DNA of 64,000 nucleotides from Sphingopyxis sp. (lineage in GTDB: Bacteria; Pseudomonadota; Alphaproteobacteria; Sphingomonadales; Sphingomonadaceae), in NCBI RefSeq assembly GCF_019459305.1, contig NZ_JAIBES010000015.1, positions 1 to 64,000 of the forward strand, given 5' to 3'. Under the pieces are notes generated by a model. That model did no database searches. It was not told the DNA's origin and was given only the letters and a program-made list of their open reading frames with translations. Of the stretch, positions 55,399 through 64,000 are shown piece by piece (the first letter of the stretch is position 1; every line of letters begins with the position of its first letter). Made by a program: the position numbers and the translations under genes.

Positions 55399-56020
55399 TC
55401 CTGCAGCGACCACCAGCCTCAAAAATCTGCGCGTGCTTCTTTGGATTGTAGCCGGTCTGGCGGCGGTTATTGGCTTGCTTCTCTATGCTGGAAGCGCGCA
55501 AAAAAACATCCCGGCAAGCGACTATGCATCGGCCTTTGGTGGTCCGTTCGAGCTGACCGCCGCAGACGGATCCAAGGTTACGGATAAAACTCTGGCGGGA
55601 AAGCCTTATGCCATATTTTTCGGCTTTACCCGCTGTCCCGATGTCTGCCCCACGAGCCTCGCACGCATGGCAAGGCTCAGGCAGCAGCTTGGCGACGAAG
55701 GCATGAAATTCAACATCGTCTTCGTGTCGGTGGATCCTGAGCAAGACAAGCCAAGCGACATCGGCAGCTATGTGGAACTGTTCGGGACGCCAATCATCGG
55801 CTTGACGGGTGATGATACCCAACTCGCCCAGATCAAGAAGGGCTATGGTGTATATGCAAAGCAGGTGCCAATCAATCCGGCGCAACCGCAAGGCGACTAC
55901 ACCATCGACCATACTGCGGCGATTTACTTAATCGGTGCCAAGGGCGAGTTTGTCTCCACGATCGATTATCATGAAGCTGACAGCGTCGCCCTCGACAAAT
56001 TGCGGCGGCTGATCGCGTAG
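55385..56020 (+). CDS. SCO family copper metallochaperone
   Basis: A 211-residue protein with an N-terminal membrane anchor (about 14-34) and a thioredoxin-like domain. The copper ligands are C84 and C88 (CPDVC) and H176 (IDHTAAI), as in Sco1. It works in assembling the CuA centre or as a thiol oxidoreductase. Overlap with PCu(A)C shows the two are one unit. It ends before a hairpin at 56030-56080. Confidence 0.92.
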   Translation: MTEIDPAATTSLKNLRVLLWIVAGLAAVIGLLLYAGSAQKNIPASDYASAFGGPFELTAADGSKVTDKTLAGKPYAIFFGFTRCPDVCPTSLARMARLRQQLGDEGMKFNIVFVSVDPEQDKPSDIGSYVELFGTPIIGLTGDDTQLAQIKKGYGVYAKQVPINPAQPQGDYTIDHTAAIYLIGAKGEFVSTIDYHEADSVALDKLRRLIA

Positions 56021-56029
56021 AATCCCTGC

Positions 56030-56080
56030 CTGATACTGTCGTCGAATGAGCCAAGTGGGGTCTGACGTCGACGGTATCAG
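56030..56080. repeat. 12-bp inverted repeat after the SCO gene
   Basis: CTGATACTGTCG (56030-56041) pairs with CGACGGTATCAG (56069-56080) with one G-U pair. It lies ten bases after the SCO stop, in the 226-base gap before the convergent cupin gene. It may terminate the copper operon, but no T-tract follows. Confidence 0.5.
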
Positions 56081-56246
56081 ACGCTGGTCGGGCAGACTAT
56101 GCAAACACATTGCTGCACGCAGGTCCCGCAATATTTGATGGGGACCATCGACGGCGGGCATGCCGATCGCCGCGCATTTTCCAACTATGGGCATTTGCGC
56201 GTAGACTCAGCATTTGGCGCAGTCTCCCGTTTAGCGCCACAAACCC

Positions 56247-56642
56247 TTACTCTGTCGTCTTGCCATCAAAATGTTCATGATCTGCATTGGCGTCGGCGCA
56301 GGTCTTGTGGACAGTGCCATCAAGATGCTCGGGCGGGCCATAAATCGTATAGAGCCGTAGCGGTTCCTTGCCGGTGCTCACGACATTATGTCGAGCGCCC
56401 TGAGGCACGATTATCCCGTCTTCAGCCTTTACACGGTTACAGACGCCATCAATCCAGATTTCACCCTCACCGCCTTCGATGCGAAAGAACTGATCGCGAT
56501 TATCATGGATTTCATCGCCGATCTCGTCGCCGGGCAGAATCGCCATCACGACAAGCTGGAGATTGTGTCCCGTATAGAGCACCCGTCTAAAGTCATCATT
56601 CTCTTCGGTCAGACGCTCGATATTGTCGACTAGGCCCTTCAT
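56247..56642 (-). CDS. Cupin domain protein
   Basis: A 131-residue single cupin. The metal-binding cupin motif 1 is IHDNRDQFFRIEGGEGE near 44-60 and motif 2 is VPQGARHNVVST near 79-90. The tail is rich in histidine and acidic residues (HKTCADANADHEHFDG), which could bind metal. It is convergent to the copper operon. Function is unknown; metal-dependent oxygenase or isomerase activity is possible. Confidence 0.85.
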   Translation of the reverse strand: MKGLVDNIERLTEENDDFRRVLYTGHNLQLVVMAILPGDEIGDEIHDNRDQFFRIEGGEGEIWIDGVCNRVKAEDGIIVPQGARHNVVSTGKEPLRLYTIYGPPEHLDGTVHKTCADANADHEHFDGKTTE

Positions 56643-56695
56643 AATATTGTTCCTTTCGCGCTCTATCGGGCAATCTTGCCCCGAAGTGTATAAGC

Positions 56696-57439
56696 CTAGG
56701 CTTTTATGGCAGCCGTGCCAGCCTGCTTATGTGATGCCGCCGCCCGGGGCGCTGCCAGCTCTTCGATCGTTACCCCATCCCGAATATTATAGAGCCGCTT
56801 AAAGGTCGGGATAATTTTTTCATCATGGGTCACGACGATGATCGCAGTTTGAAATTGCTGGGCCATCGCATTGAGTAATTTGATGACCGCAAGCGCCCGT
56901 TCGCCGTCAAGCGGAGCGGTTGGTTCATCGGCGAGAATGACCGGTGGTTGGTTGACGAGCGCCCGGGCGATCGAAACACGCTGCTGCTCGCCCCCGGACA
57001 GCTGTGACGGCATCGCCTTTGCGCGGTGACCAACATCAAGCGCATCGAGCAAATCACGTGCTTCCTTGCGCGCAACCGCATTCGACTTGCCCGCCAACAT
57101 GGGCAGCAGGGCAACATTGTCCGTCACATCAAGGAAGGGGATCAAATAGGGGGCCTGAAAGATGAAACCGATCAGGTCGCGTCGTAACGCCCGCAAATCC
57201 TTCACTTTCCAGCCATCATCGTAAATCAGCCGATCGCCGATTGTCATCCGGCCAGACGTTGGTTCGATCACGGCTCCCAGACATTTGAGCAACGTGCTCT
57301 TACCAGAGCCCGATGGTCCAATCAGTCCGATCACCTCGCCTTGGGCCACCTCCATGTTGGCACCCCGCAGCGCATATACAGCTGTGTTACCCTCGCCATA
57401 TGTTTTGACAACATTTTCGATCAATATGCCGTTAGCCAC
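56696..57439 (-). CDS. ABC exporter ATP-binding protein (MacB/DevA type)
   Basis: A 247-residue ATPase with Walker A GPSGSGKSTLL near residue 41, signature LSGGEQQR near 144, Walker B VILADEP near 167 and the H-loop VTHD. It energises the FtsX-type permease of the preceding gene. GTG 57439 is preceded by GGAGGCAATCG and overlaps the permease stop by eight bases. It is the last gene of the TetR-adaptor-permease-ATPase set, similar to DevBCA-type exporters. Confidence 0.9.
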   Translation of the reverse strand: MANGILIENVVKTYGEGNTAVYALRGANMEVAQGEVIGLIGPSGSGKSTLLKCLGAVIEPTSGRMTIGDRLIYDDGWKVKDLRALRRDLIGFIFQAPYLIPFLDVTDNVALLPMLAGKSNAVARKEARDLLDALDVGHRAKAMPSQLSGGEQQRVSIARALVNQPPVILADEPTAPLDGERALAVIKLLNAMAQQFQTAIIVVTHDEKIIPTFKRLYNIRDGVTIEELAAPRAAASHKQAGTAAIKA

Positions 57440-58634
57440 CGATTGCCTCCGCAGGATCAATCTTCAGCGCGGCATAGATGGCAAGAATGCTGGCGAGCGT
57501 GCACACTAGCATGACTGCGGCAAATCCCTGAAGGGCATCCGATGAGAGCAAAAGGACATATTTCGGGAAAAAAGGCGCCCAGAACGTCGCTGCCACTTTA
57601 CCGACCACGAAACCGATCACCCCAAGACCCAATGCCTGCTGCAAGATCATGCCTGAAATTGTGCTATTACGCGTCCCGATCAGCTTGAGTACGGCAATTT
57701 CGCGGATCTTGCCGATCGTCATTGTGTAGATTATGAAGGCGACAATTGCCGCGCTTACAATGGCCAATATAACCAAAAACATACCGATCTGCCTCGCCGA
57801 ATTGGCGATTAGTTTCTGGACGAGAATCTCCTCCATCTCGGCACGGGTATAAACCGTCAAACGCTGCCACCGACGGATCGCGGCTGCGACCGTGTCGGGA
57901 TCTGCGTCCGCGTTTACTGTGACGAGAACGGCGTTGACATTATTGTTGGTCGACTGCGCGTTGTTGACGGCCTCTGCAACCGCAGGATTGCCGGGCGGGT
58001 TCAACACTGGGCTTGCTGCCGTTCGCGCACGTTGGCGCACGATTGCATCGCTATCGCGCTGATATTGTGCTTGCTGCGCATCTTTCAGAGACAGGAATAA
58101 CATCGGGTCACCACCCGATGAAACCATCCGGCTCGTGATCCCAACAATTCGGTATCTGTTGCGTCTGACCTGGACTTGATCGCCGATCGCAAACCCAGTC
58201 TTCTTGTCGGCGACGGCTTCATAATGGCCGCGGACAATGTGTCGCCCAGCGACGAGATGGGTCGGCTGCCCGGGTTCCCCCGGAGTCGCCATTTCCATAC
58301 CAACCACCATCACCCTGACATCTTTGTTGCGATGCGAGATCTGCATCGTCAAATAAGTGATGCCTGCGGCTTGAGCCACGCCGCGCATCGCGCGGATCGG
58401 GCGTTCGCTGTCTTCGGGCAGACTAGAGGGCTCGGCATAGGGACCCAGTGTATCGCGCTGGACGACCCAGAGATCGGCGCGGCTGTTGTCTAGCAAAGCC
58501 TGTGCGTCGTCGACCATACCGCGATAAACACCGGCCATCGTCAATGTAACGCCGATCAACAGTCCCAATCCGACGCCTGTAAAAATGAACTTACCCCATC
58601 CGTGCAGGACATCGCGGCTGGCAAGGTTGATCAT
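57432..58634 (-). CDS. FtsX-type ABC transporter permease
   Basis: A 400-residue permease with an N-terminal helix, a large extracytoplasmic MacB-like domain (about 40-270) and three C-terminal helices, starting with IGMFLVILAIVSAAIVAFIIY near 285. These proteins export lipids, heme-like compounds or drugs with an adaptor. It overlaps the adaptor gene by four bases. The substrate cannot be inferred. Confidence 0.88.
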   Translation of the reverse strand: MINLASRDVLHGWGKFIFTGVGLGLLIGVTLTMAGVYRGMVDDAQALLDNSRADLWVVQRDTLGPYAEPSSLPEDSERPIRAMRGVAQAAGITYLTMQISHRNKDVRVMVVGMEMATPGEPGQPTHLVAGRHIVRGHYEAVADKKTGFAIGDQVQVRRNRYRIVGITSRMVSSGGDPMLFLSLKDAQQAQYQRDSDAIVRQRARTAASPVLNPPGNPAVAEAVNNAQSTNNNVNAVLVTVNADADPDTVAAAIRRWQRLTVYTRAEMEEILVQKLIANSARQIGMFLVILAIVSAAIVAFIIYTMTIGKIREIAVLKLIGTRNSTISGMILQQALGLGVIGFVVGKVAATFWAPFFPKYVLLLSSDALQGFAAVMLVCTLASILAIYAALKIDPAEAIGG

Positions 58635-59812
58635 GGCAACTTGTCAACGACGGTGAACCGGCTGTTGGCAGACAAGGCAATTGCGCTGTGCATGATGATT
58701 TCGTCGCCCTTTGCCAATCCGTCCAGCACCTGTACCCAGCCATCGAGGCTCTGGACACCCAGTCTGACCGGGACAAATTGCAGGTTGCCGTTATGGATTG
58801 CCCATACTCCGTTCCGGCCATCGACACGGTGGACGGCTGCATTGGGGACAGCGAGAGTTTTTGCGCGGCGAGGTAAGGTGACGGTGACTTCAGCAAGTTC
58901 ACCGATCGAGGGCAGGGGAAGAGCGCCGCCCAGACTCACCTTGGCGAGCACTTCTTCGGTCACCGCGTCTGCGAGCGGCTCGACCCGTTCGATGCGTCCA
59001 GCACTTGGCTGATCGGGACGAGAGCGCAATATAGTCAAGGCCGACAATCCGGCTGCGATACCACCGGATTGGGTCTGGTCGAAACGCGCATTGATCCATA
59101 GTTCCGCGGGATCGACAATTTCAACTACGGGCTGGCCTGCCACAACCGTCGTTCCAGGTTCTGCCGCGCGCCGCACGACCAATCCCCCACGGGGGGCGAT
59201 GAGGCGTAGATTTGCCTTTTGCTCGATGAGCGCTGCCCTCTCAGAACCCAAACGGCCGCGATCCTGGGTCGCCGCCGAGCGGTTCGACTGGGCTGCGGCC
59301 AACGCTGCTTGTGCGGCCGCAAGCTCTTGTCGCCGCTGGTCGACCTGGGCGTCGGTGACCCAGCCGCCTAACTTAAGTTGCTCGGTCCGTGATGCCTGCG
59401 CGCGCGCCAGCGTTACGCGCGCCGCAGCGTCGGCGATTTGTGCTGTGGCTGCCTGCTCCAGCGCCGCTGACCGAGCCACACCGCTTTCGGCTCCCGCAAT
59501 TCGCTCATCAAGATCGATTGGGTCAATTTGTGCCAGCAATTGGCCCGCTTTGACCATGTCTCCGACGTCAACCGCGAGCATCGTTACCCTGCCGGAGGTC
59601 GTTGGACCGATTCTATGTGTGTAACGCGCTTCGACCGTGCCGATGCCAAAAAGTGCAGGCGCAATGCTGCGCTCCTCAACCTTCACGACAGTGACGTTGA
59701 TCGGTGCCAGCGGTCCGGAACGTAGCGCCACCCAGACAAACACCAGCAACAACGGAATGATGACCACAAGCACGGACAATGCACGACCGCTGATCGCAAA
59801 CGGTAGTTTCAT
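58631..59812 (-). CDS. HlyD/RND-type periplasmic adaptor of the ABC exporter
   Basis: A 393-residue adaptor with an N-terminal anchor (about 9-28), barrel-sandwich domain (near 65-95 and 200-225), an A/R-rich helical hairpin (about 105-190) and a beta-barrel. It links the ABC pump to an outer-membrane channel; a TolC partner is not encoded here and may be the one at 53011. It overlaps TetR by four bases and the permease by four, so the operon is translationally coupled. Confidence 0.87.
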   Translation of the reverse strand: MKLPFAISGRALSVLVVIIPLLLVFVWVALRSGPLAPINVTVVKVEERSIAPALFGIGTVEARYTHRIGPTTSGRVTMLAVDVGDMVKAGQLLAQIDPIDLDERIAGAESGVARSAALEQAATAQIADAAARVTLARAQASRTEQLKLGGWVTDAQVDQRRQELAAAQAALAAAQSNRSAATQDRGRLGSERAALIEQKANLRLIAPRGGLVVRRAAEPGTTVVAGQPVVEIVDPAELWINARFDQTQSGGIAAGLSALTILRSRPDQPSAGRIERVEPLADAVTEEVLAKVSLGGALPLPSIGELAEVTVTLPRRAKTLAVPNAAVHRVDGRNGVWAIHNGNLQFVPVRLGVQSLDGWVQVLDGLAKGDEIIMHSAIALSANSRFTVVDKLP

Positions 59813-60405
59813 ATCCGGACTCCGAGACTGGTCAGATACAGCGGAAATAGTCGCTGGGACATCGCCGACATTGAAGAAAAATCATCGGCCGCCATGGCCT
59901 GCATTACCATTCCCTGGATCATCCCCAACAACAATGTTGCCGCTGCCGCAAGGTCGATATGCTCCGAAATCAAGCCTAATTTGCGTGCAATTTCAATCTG
60001 TTCAGCAATCTTGTCCCGGTAACAGGCCATGAGCGTTTTAACCTGCGTCTTGGCAGGAGAATCGTTCCTGCGCTGCAATTCACCAAAAACGATCCGGGGA
60101 ACCCCAGGATAGGCAACGACAAAGGCGATATGCGCGTCGAAGATGATCCGCAAAGTTTGAATAGGATTGTCGCTGCCTTGACCTTCAAAGCGGCGAAGTC
60201 GTTCTTGCGATGTCCACCCCATCACGGCTGACCAAATTGCATCCTTGTCAGCAAAGTGCCGAAAAAGCGCGCCTTGTGTAACGCCCATATGAGCAGCGAT
60301 CTGCGCAGTCGTGATATCAGCAGGGTTTTGATCAGCCGCTAGCGCTATGACTGCCTGCACTGTGGCCGCGCGCCGTTCGTCCGCAGAGAGATGTTTGCGA
60401 GGCAT
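59809..60405 (-). CDS. TetR/AcrR-family transcriptional regulator
   Basis: A 198-residue repressor with the N-terminal TetR HTH (ITTAQIAAHMGVTQGALFRHFADKDAIW at about 31-58, split here from the ligand domain). The ligand domain is variable, so the inducer is unknown. As first gene of the ABC operon it probably represses itself and the exporter. The palindrome at 60410-60459 lies directly upstream of its ATG. Confidence 0.9.
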   Translation of the reverse strand: MPRKHLSADERRAATVQAVIALAADQNPADITTAQIAAHMGVTQGALFRHFADKDAIWSAVMGWTSQERLRRFEGQGSDNPIQTLRIIFDAHIAFVVAYPGVPRIVFGELQRRNDSPAKTQVKTLMACYRDKIAEQIEIARKLGLISEHIDLAAAATLLLGMIQGMVMQAMAADDFSSMSAMSQRLFPLYLTSLGVRI

Positions 60406-60409
60406 GGGG

Positions 60410-60459
60410 ATCCCTTACAAGAAAGATAGTAATTAGTCACTAGCTTTCTTGTAAGGGAT
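60410..60459. repeat. 16-bp inverted repeat upstream of the TetR gene
   Basis: ATCCCTTACAAGAAAG (60410-60425) is perfectly matched by CTTTCTTGTAAGGGAT (60444-60459). Inside it is TAGTAATTAGTCACTA, a TetR-operator-like core. The right arm covers the last codons of the truncated nucleotidyltransferase. It may be the TetR operator, a terminator of the upstream gene, or a scar of the integration that cut that gene. Confidence 0.6.
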
Positions 60460-60897
60460 GAGACCCACAAAGCGGCCTTGAGGCTTCCCGTCTTCAAAAT
60501 AGAGGCCAAGCTCTGTCGGAAGCTGGGCTTGAAATGCCGCGTCTAGAGTAATGCGTAGCATCGCCTCCGCGACGACACTGAGCAATGCGATGCCCTGTTT
60601 GCGGTCTTTGGTGTGTTTGAGCGGGTTCTGCTTGGGCTTATCCGACATCCAGAGTTTGTGCAGGGCAAACCAGCGGGGATCGGCTGCGATGATGCGGGCA
60701 GGGGATCCGTCACGGCAACCGACGACATGATCAACGGTTTGGCCAAGGAGGAGCCATCCCTGTTCAGGCAAAACGAGGGGACGCGGCTGGTCCTGGACGT
60801 TGAGCGTGCCGGAGCGTGACGGCGCGACCAACAACTCAACCTCATAGGCTTTGGCACTGCGCGCGTGAAAATCGCGCTCTGTGTTGATGGCATAAGG
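60433..60897 (-). pseudogene. N-terminally truncated GSU2403-family nucleotidyltransferase
   Basis: The frame is open from 60897 and reads AINTERDFHARSAKAYE, then LLVAPSR, VVGCRDGSPARIIA and RWFALHKLWMS, the C-terminal half of GSU2403-family nucleotidyltransferase-fold proteins, to a TAA at 60433. An in-frame TGA at 60898 and the abrupt change to the LPD7 gene region show that the N-terminal half is lost. The family is common on alphaproteobacterial mobile elements. Confidence 0.65.
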
Positions 60898-60934
60898 TCA
60901 GCTCGACGGCTTTGAGCATAGTGGGAAGCTCAGG

Positions 60935-61741
60935 CTACCGCGATCGCCCATCGCGCTGCAACACCTGTTCCCGCGTGATGTCGCGCACCCGCTGGGTTTG
61001 GCTGTTCCGCACTTGAACGACCGCGATGTTCTCACCCTTTGCGATACGAATAGCAACCTCCTGTCGTCTGGCCTCAACCTCCTTTGACGCCTTAACCGGA
61101 TCATCAGGGTATTTCACGCGGGCGATCGAAATGGTCTGGGCAACCAGACTTTGCGCGCGGCGCAGGTCAGGGTCACGCGCATTCTCCGCGTGGGACTGGC
61201 TCAAGAACCGATCGGAGAGGGCTTTGAGCTTGCTCAGGCCCTCTTCGGTCTGCGGTGCCTTTATCCCAGCTTTCTTCCCCTCGCGGCGCTTCTCGCGTTC
61301 GGCGAGCCTTTCGCGGAGACGGTCAGCTTCCGCTTGAACTAACTTGGATGGGGTATAGTTCTCGACGGCCAGCCCCTGCGCCGTGGCGGCGAGATATGCA
61401 GCTTTTTTGAACTTGTCGCCGCCACCCACCTTGATCGACGCCCAGCCATTCGCCTTGGCAATCCGAACGATGTCGGGCAGGGCGTCGATATTGCTGGTTT
61501 TGAGCCGGTCGCCCGCAATCCGCACAATCGGGGTTTTATCGTCCGAGGTGCGATAGAGTTTATTGCCGACGCGCAAAAATTTGCCCGTGAGATCATCGGT
61601 GATGGTGGGGGGCTCGGATTTGCGCTTGGGCTTTTCTGGCGCAGCCTTGGGAGTGATCGGCTTGGGCTTCACCTGTTTTGTAGGCATTGCTCGGCTGCGC
61701 CCCGAAGGCGCGCTTCCTTCAAGTTCATCAGCCATTTTCAT
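60935..61741 (-). CDS. LPD7 domain protein
   Basis: A 268-residue protein. A proline/lysine-rich leader (about 15-45) precedes the LPD7 domain (DDLTGKFLRVGNKLYRTSD near 50-68; IAKANGWASIKVGG near 95-108). A coiled-coil-prone basic segment (about 135-170) and a helical tail follow. LPD7 is a large-polyvalent-protein domain found in conjugation proteins, often relaxases, of plasmids and ICEs. It overlaps the virD4 stop and is the last gene of the transfer operon here. Start could be GTG 61744, ATG 61741 or ATG 61735. Confidence 0.75.
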   Translation of the reverse strand: MKMADELEGSAPSGRSRAMPTKQVKPKPITPKAAPEKPKRKSEPPTITDDLTGKFLRVGNKLYRTSDDKTPIVRIAGDRLKTSNIDALPDIVRIAKANGWASIKVGGGDKFKKAAYLAATAQGLAVENYTPSKLVQAEADRLRERLAEREKRREGKKAGIKAPQTEEGLSKLKALSDRFLSQSHAENARDPDLRRAQSLVAQTISIARVKYPDDPVKASKEVEARRQEVAIRIAKGENIAVVQVRNSQTQRVRDITREQVLQRDGRSR

Positions 61742-63563
61742 CACCTTCCTCTACGATTAAACTTGCATTACCGTTGCGATCCAGAGTCACTAGATCGGGA
61801 TTGAAGCTTGGATAATCTTCGGTGCGGATGTCTTCCGGCCTTATCGGATGCGCCGGGTTTCCTTCGAGTTCTTCAGGGGTCATGTCGCGGAATGGCGGGG
61901 GCGCAATTGTTACGACGGCCTGTTTTTCGATGGGCTGAACGATGGGTGCCGGAAACGCTCGATTCTTGAAGAAGCGGTTTTTGAAATAGAAAATCTTGCT
62001 GCCGACAATCGGCGGGATGCCGCCGCGCAGCAAAATCAGCTTGGTCGACGGGAATTGCATCAGCTCCTGCGGAAGCATCAGCGCGCGGCGCTGTTCCGAA
62101 ATGGATTTCGAGCGGTTGGCAAGCAGGCCGTTTATCGTGAGGGATCGGGTGACGCTCTCCTGCCCAACATAGCCGATGCGATCCGACAGCTCGTTGGCGA
62201 CCCGCAGTTCCTTGGGTGTGAAGGCCACTTCGACCCCGCAATTGGCGACGATTTCATCGGCTACATGCTCGCCGTAAACACCGCGCAATTGCGACCGCGA
62301 CTGGATCACGGGTAACAAGCGGATGCCGTAGCCCGCGACATACGAAAAGGCGCTGGCGAGCACCGATGCGCGGCCAAGCCGGGCAAATTCGTCGAGGATG
62401 ACCAGCACGGGAACTGGCGTCGCATCGCTCGGCAATTCCCGCACATTCAGGTCAATGAGCTGCTGGAAAAGCAGATTGTAGAGCGGGGCTATGCGGTCGA
62501 GTTCGTCAGGTGAAACACCGAGATAGATTGAAATGTGACGCTTGCGCAGATCGCGCAGATCAAAATCGCTCGCGGACGTTGCAGCGTCCACGAGAGGGTT
62601 GAGCCATAGACCAAGGACGTTGGTGATGGTCTTCTTGATGTCAGCAAAGCTGTTGTCGGAACCACCGGCAAAATCGGACAGTGCCGTTCGGCATCCTGTG
62701 GACAGGCTGAGTTTGGGATTGAGCAGCTCCTTTTTGAAGAAGCTGCGCGCATCGCCTTCGGTCAAATAGCGATAGATTGCACCCATCGTTAGCGGTTCGT
62801 CGCTGGTTTCAGCGAGCCACGCGCCGACACCGGCAAAGCCGGTGCGCGCGCCATTTGCCCAAAAGGCTTCGCCGCGTTCGGGCGCGATGAACAGCATTGT
62901 GGCGATCTTTTGCAGCTCAATTATCACATCATCGGGGTCGCTGCGGTCAATATAGGCGAGAGGATTATAGCGCGCGGTGCGCCCCTGCCGGTCAGTCGGG
63001 TTGAACAGAAAAACTTGCTGGCCGTAGTGCGCGCGGAATCCGGCGCTCGCATCGAAATTCTCGCGTTTGACGTCGAGAACGACGACGGAGCCAGCCCATG
63101 TCAGCAAATTGGGAATGACGATGCCAACGCCTTTGCCCGAACGGGTCGGCGCTTCGACAAGGACATGCTCGCTTCCACCAAAATTCAGGAAGCGCCTACC
63201 CTTGCGTCCAACGAGTATGCCCGAAGCCGAACGGAAACCATGCCGTTTGAGTTCGCGTTCATTGGCAAAACGTGCCGCCCCGTGGAGTGGTGCGCCACGC
63301 GCCCAAAGGGCATAAACCAGCCCGACAAGCAGCGTGAGACCGCCTGCCAAACCACCGGCCATCGCCTGTACTACATGCGGGTCGCCACGATAATACCAGA
63401 AAAATTGCGGTATTTTGAGTGGGTCATAGGCGGCGACGGGCAGGCCGAGGATCAGCCATCCGATCATGCTGGCAATCACAAGCGCGATTAGGCTGCCGAG
63501 CGGGATGGCGATTAAATATCGTGCTGCCCCGCCGTCAGGCGAGGTGCCTGCTCTCTGGGTCAT
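61728..63563 (-). CDS. virD4: VirD4-type conjugative coupling protein
   Basis: A 611-residue T4SS coupling ATPase with two or three N-terminal helices (about 13-85). Walker A is VEAPTRSGKGVGIVIPN near 135-151 and Walker B VLVILDEFARLG near 381-392. It recruits the relaxase-DNA complex to the VirB channel. The ATG overlaps the virB11 stop by 29 bases. It is intact, unlike several cargo genes. Confidence 0.95.
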   Translation of the reverse strand: MTQRAGTSPDGGAARYLIAIPLGSLIALVIASMIGWLILGLPVAAYDPLKIPQFFWYYRGDPHVVQAMAGGLAGGLTLLVGLVYALWARGAPLHGAARFANERELKRHGFRSASGILVGRKGRRFLNFGGSEHVLVEAPTRSGKGVGIVIPNLLTWAGSVVVLDVKRENFDASAGFRAHYGQQVFLFNPTDRQGRTARYNPLAYIDRSDPDDVIIELQKIATMLFIAPERGEAFWANGARTGFAGVGAWLAETSDEPLTMGAIYRYLTEGDARSFFKKELLNPKLSLSTGCRTALSDFAGGSDNSFADIKKTITNVLGLWLNPLVDAATSASDFDLRDLRKRHISIYLGVSPDELDRIAPLYNLLFQQLIDLNVRELPSDATPVPVLVILDEFARLGRASVLASAFSYVAGYGIRLLPVIQSRSQLRGVYGEHVADEIVANCGVEVAFTPKELRVANELSDRIGYVGQESVTRSLTINGLLANRSKSISEQRRALMLPQELMQFPSTKLILLRGGIPPIVGSKIFYFKNRFFKNRAFPAPIVQPIEKQAVVTIAPPPFRDMTPEELEGNPAHPIRPEDIRTEDYPSFNPDLVTLDRNGNASLIVEEGDENG

Positions 63564-64000
63564 AATAGATCTCCGTTACGCGAAATTCGCCGTCGGTTTT
63601 CTTGGTCTGGACAACGACATCGACGAGCATTTTGAGCAGCGCGCGAATATCGCCGCGCGCCAGATCGGAACCGCCGTCGCTTTCCTTGACCAGCAAGGTC
63701 AGTTGCTCGAACGCAAGTTCCGCCGAGTCTGCATGGATGGTCGTGATCGAGCCGGGATGGCCCGAGTTCACATTGCGCAGGTAGAAGAATGCCGTCCCGT
63801 CGCGCAGCTCCTGAAGCAAAATACGGTCAGGTCGCATTCGGAGAGCGCTTTCGAGCAAATGCTTTGCCGTGACATTCGCGGTGCCTTGACCGTCCTTGGC
63901 ATAAAGCATGTGAACGACATTCTTGTGCGGGACGATCAGTTCGCGCGTATCCTCAATCGTCAGTAACCGTTCCTCTGGCGGGATGAGCTGGATCAAGCCC
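63535..64000 (-). CDS. virB11: VirB11 ATPase, partial (start beyond the window)
   Basis: The C-terminal 155 or so residues of a VirB11-type traffic ATPase; the gene continues past base 64000. Visible are RMRPDRILLQELRD (Walker B-like region), GHPGSITTIHADSA (His box) and the C-terminal REVTEIYYD-type end. It energises pilus assembly and DNA transfer with VirD4 downstream. Its presence shows that a VirB/D4 T4SS locus lies to the right. Confidence 0.92.
   Translation of the reverse strand, partial: GLIQLIPPEERLLTIEDTRELIVPHKNVVHMLYAKDGQGTANVTAKHLLESALRMRPDRILLQELRDGTAFFYLRNVNSGHPGSITTIHADSAELAFEQLTLLVKESDGGSDLARGDIRALLKMLVDVVVQTKKTDGEFRVTEIYYDPESRHLA

Overview
The window looks like the accessory (cargo) part of a conjugative plasmid or integrative conjugative element from an alphaproteobacterium, most probably a member of the Sphingomonadales. 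This rests on the moderately high G+C, alphaproteobacterial families (FixL/FixJ, 5-aminolevulinate synthase, a persulfide-sensing ArsR regulator, PCu(A)C/SCO) and a ParB-like + DUF736 / VirB11-VirD4-LPD7 backbone. The order-level placement is an inference from gene content. No transposase, integrase, CRISPR array, rRNA or tRNA gene was seen.

Layout. (1) 1-3.0 kb: a near-pure C run at the sequence edge, a ParB-like nuclease-domain protein and DUF736, each followed by a hairpin terminator. (2) 3.0-7.3 kb: an ArsR regulator divergent from NIPSNAP, ABM and a tiny DUF1289 gene. A mobilisation pair (MobC-like, relaxase) follows, then two truncated gene scraps and an EthD gene. (3) 7.3-17.8 kb: a compact leftward operon of twelve genes for sulfide/persulfide handling: persulfide dioxygenase-like MBL protein, two YeeE-type half transporters, a DUF2892 protein, a DUF442-SQR fusion, SulP, DoxX, cytochrome bd oxidase with its DUF2474 peptide, and two uncharacterised secreted proteins. 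It is divergent from a peroxiredoxin gene and a SqrR/BigR-like regulator gene across a palindromic operator candidate. (4) 17.8-24 kb: DUF2490, DUF3422, DUF202, rhodanese, MFS, methyltransferase and DsrE genes. (5) 24-34 kb: a stress/oxygen region with a heme-type FixL, FixJ, a universal stress protein and an MBL nuclease. It is mixed with genes carrying in-frame stops: glycosyltransferase (three), potassium-channel-like, BON and SQR. (6) 34-46.6 kb: RcnB-like, EF-hand, cytochrome b, DUF302, CoA-transferase, carbonic anhydrase, HemA, an exported KatG, a peroxiredoxin and a cytochrome c'/DsrE/DUF2202 group beside an NsrR-like regulator. (7) 46.6-56.6 kb: copper/heavy-metal homeostasis: two-component system, CzcCBA/CusCBA-type efflux, DUF2946, PCu(A)C, SCO, cupin. 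(8) 56.7-60.4 kb: a TetR-controlled ABC exporter. (9) 60.4-64 kb: a truncated nucleotidyltransferase, then LPD7, VirD4 and a VirB11 gene running off the window.

Together the cargo reads as a respiratory-stress island. It detoxifies sulfide while keeping a sulfide-tolerant oxidase, senses O2 (FixLJ) and probably NO (NsrR), makes heme, removes peroxide and exports copper. The conjugation backbone flanks it on both sides.
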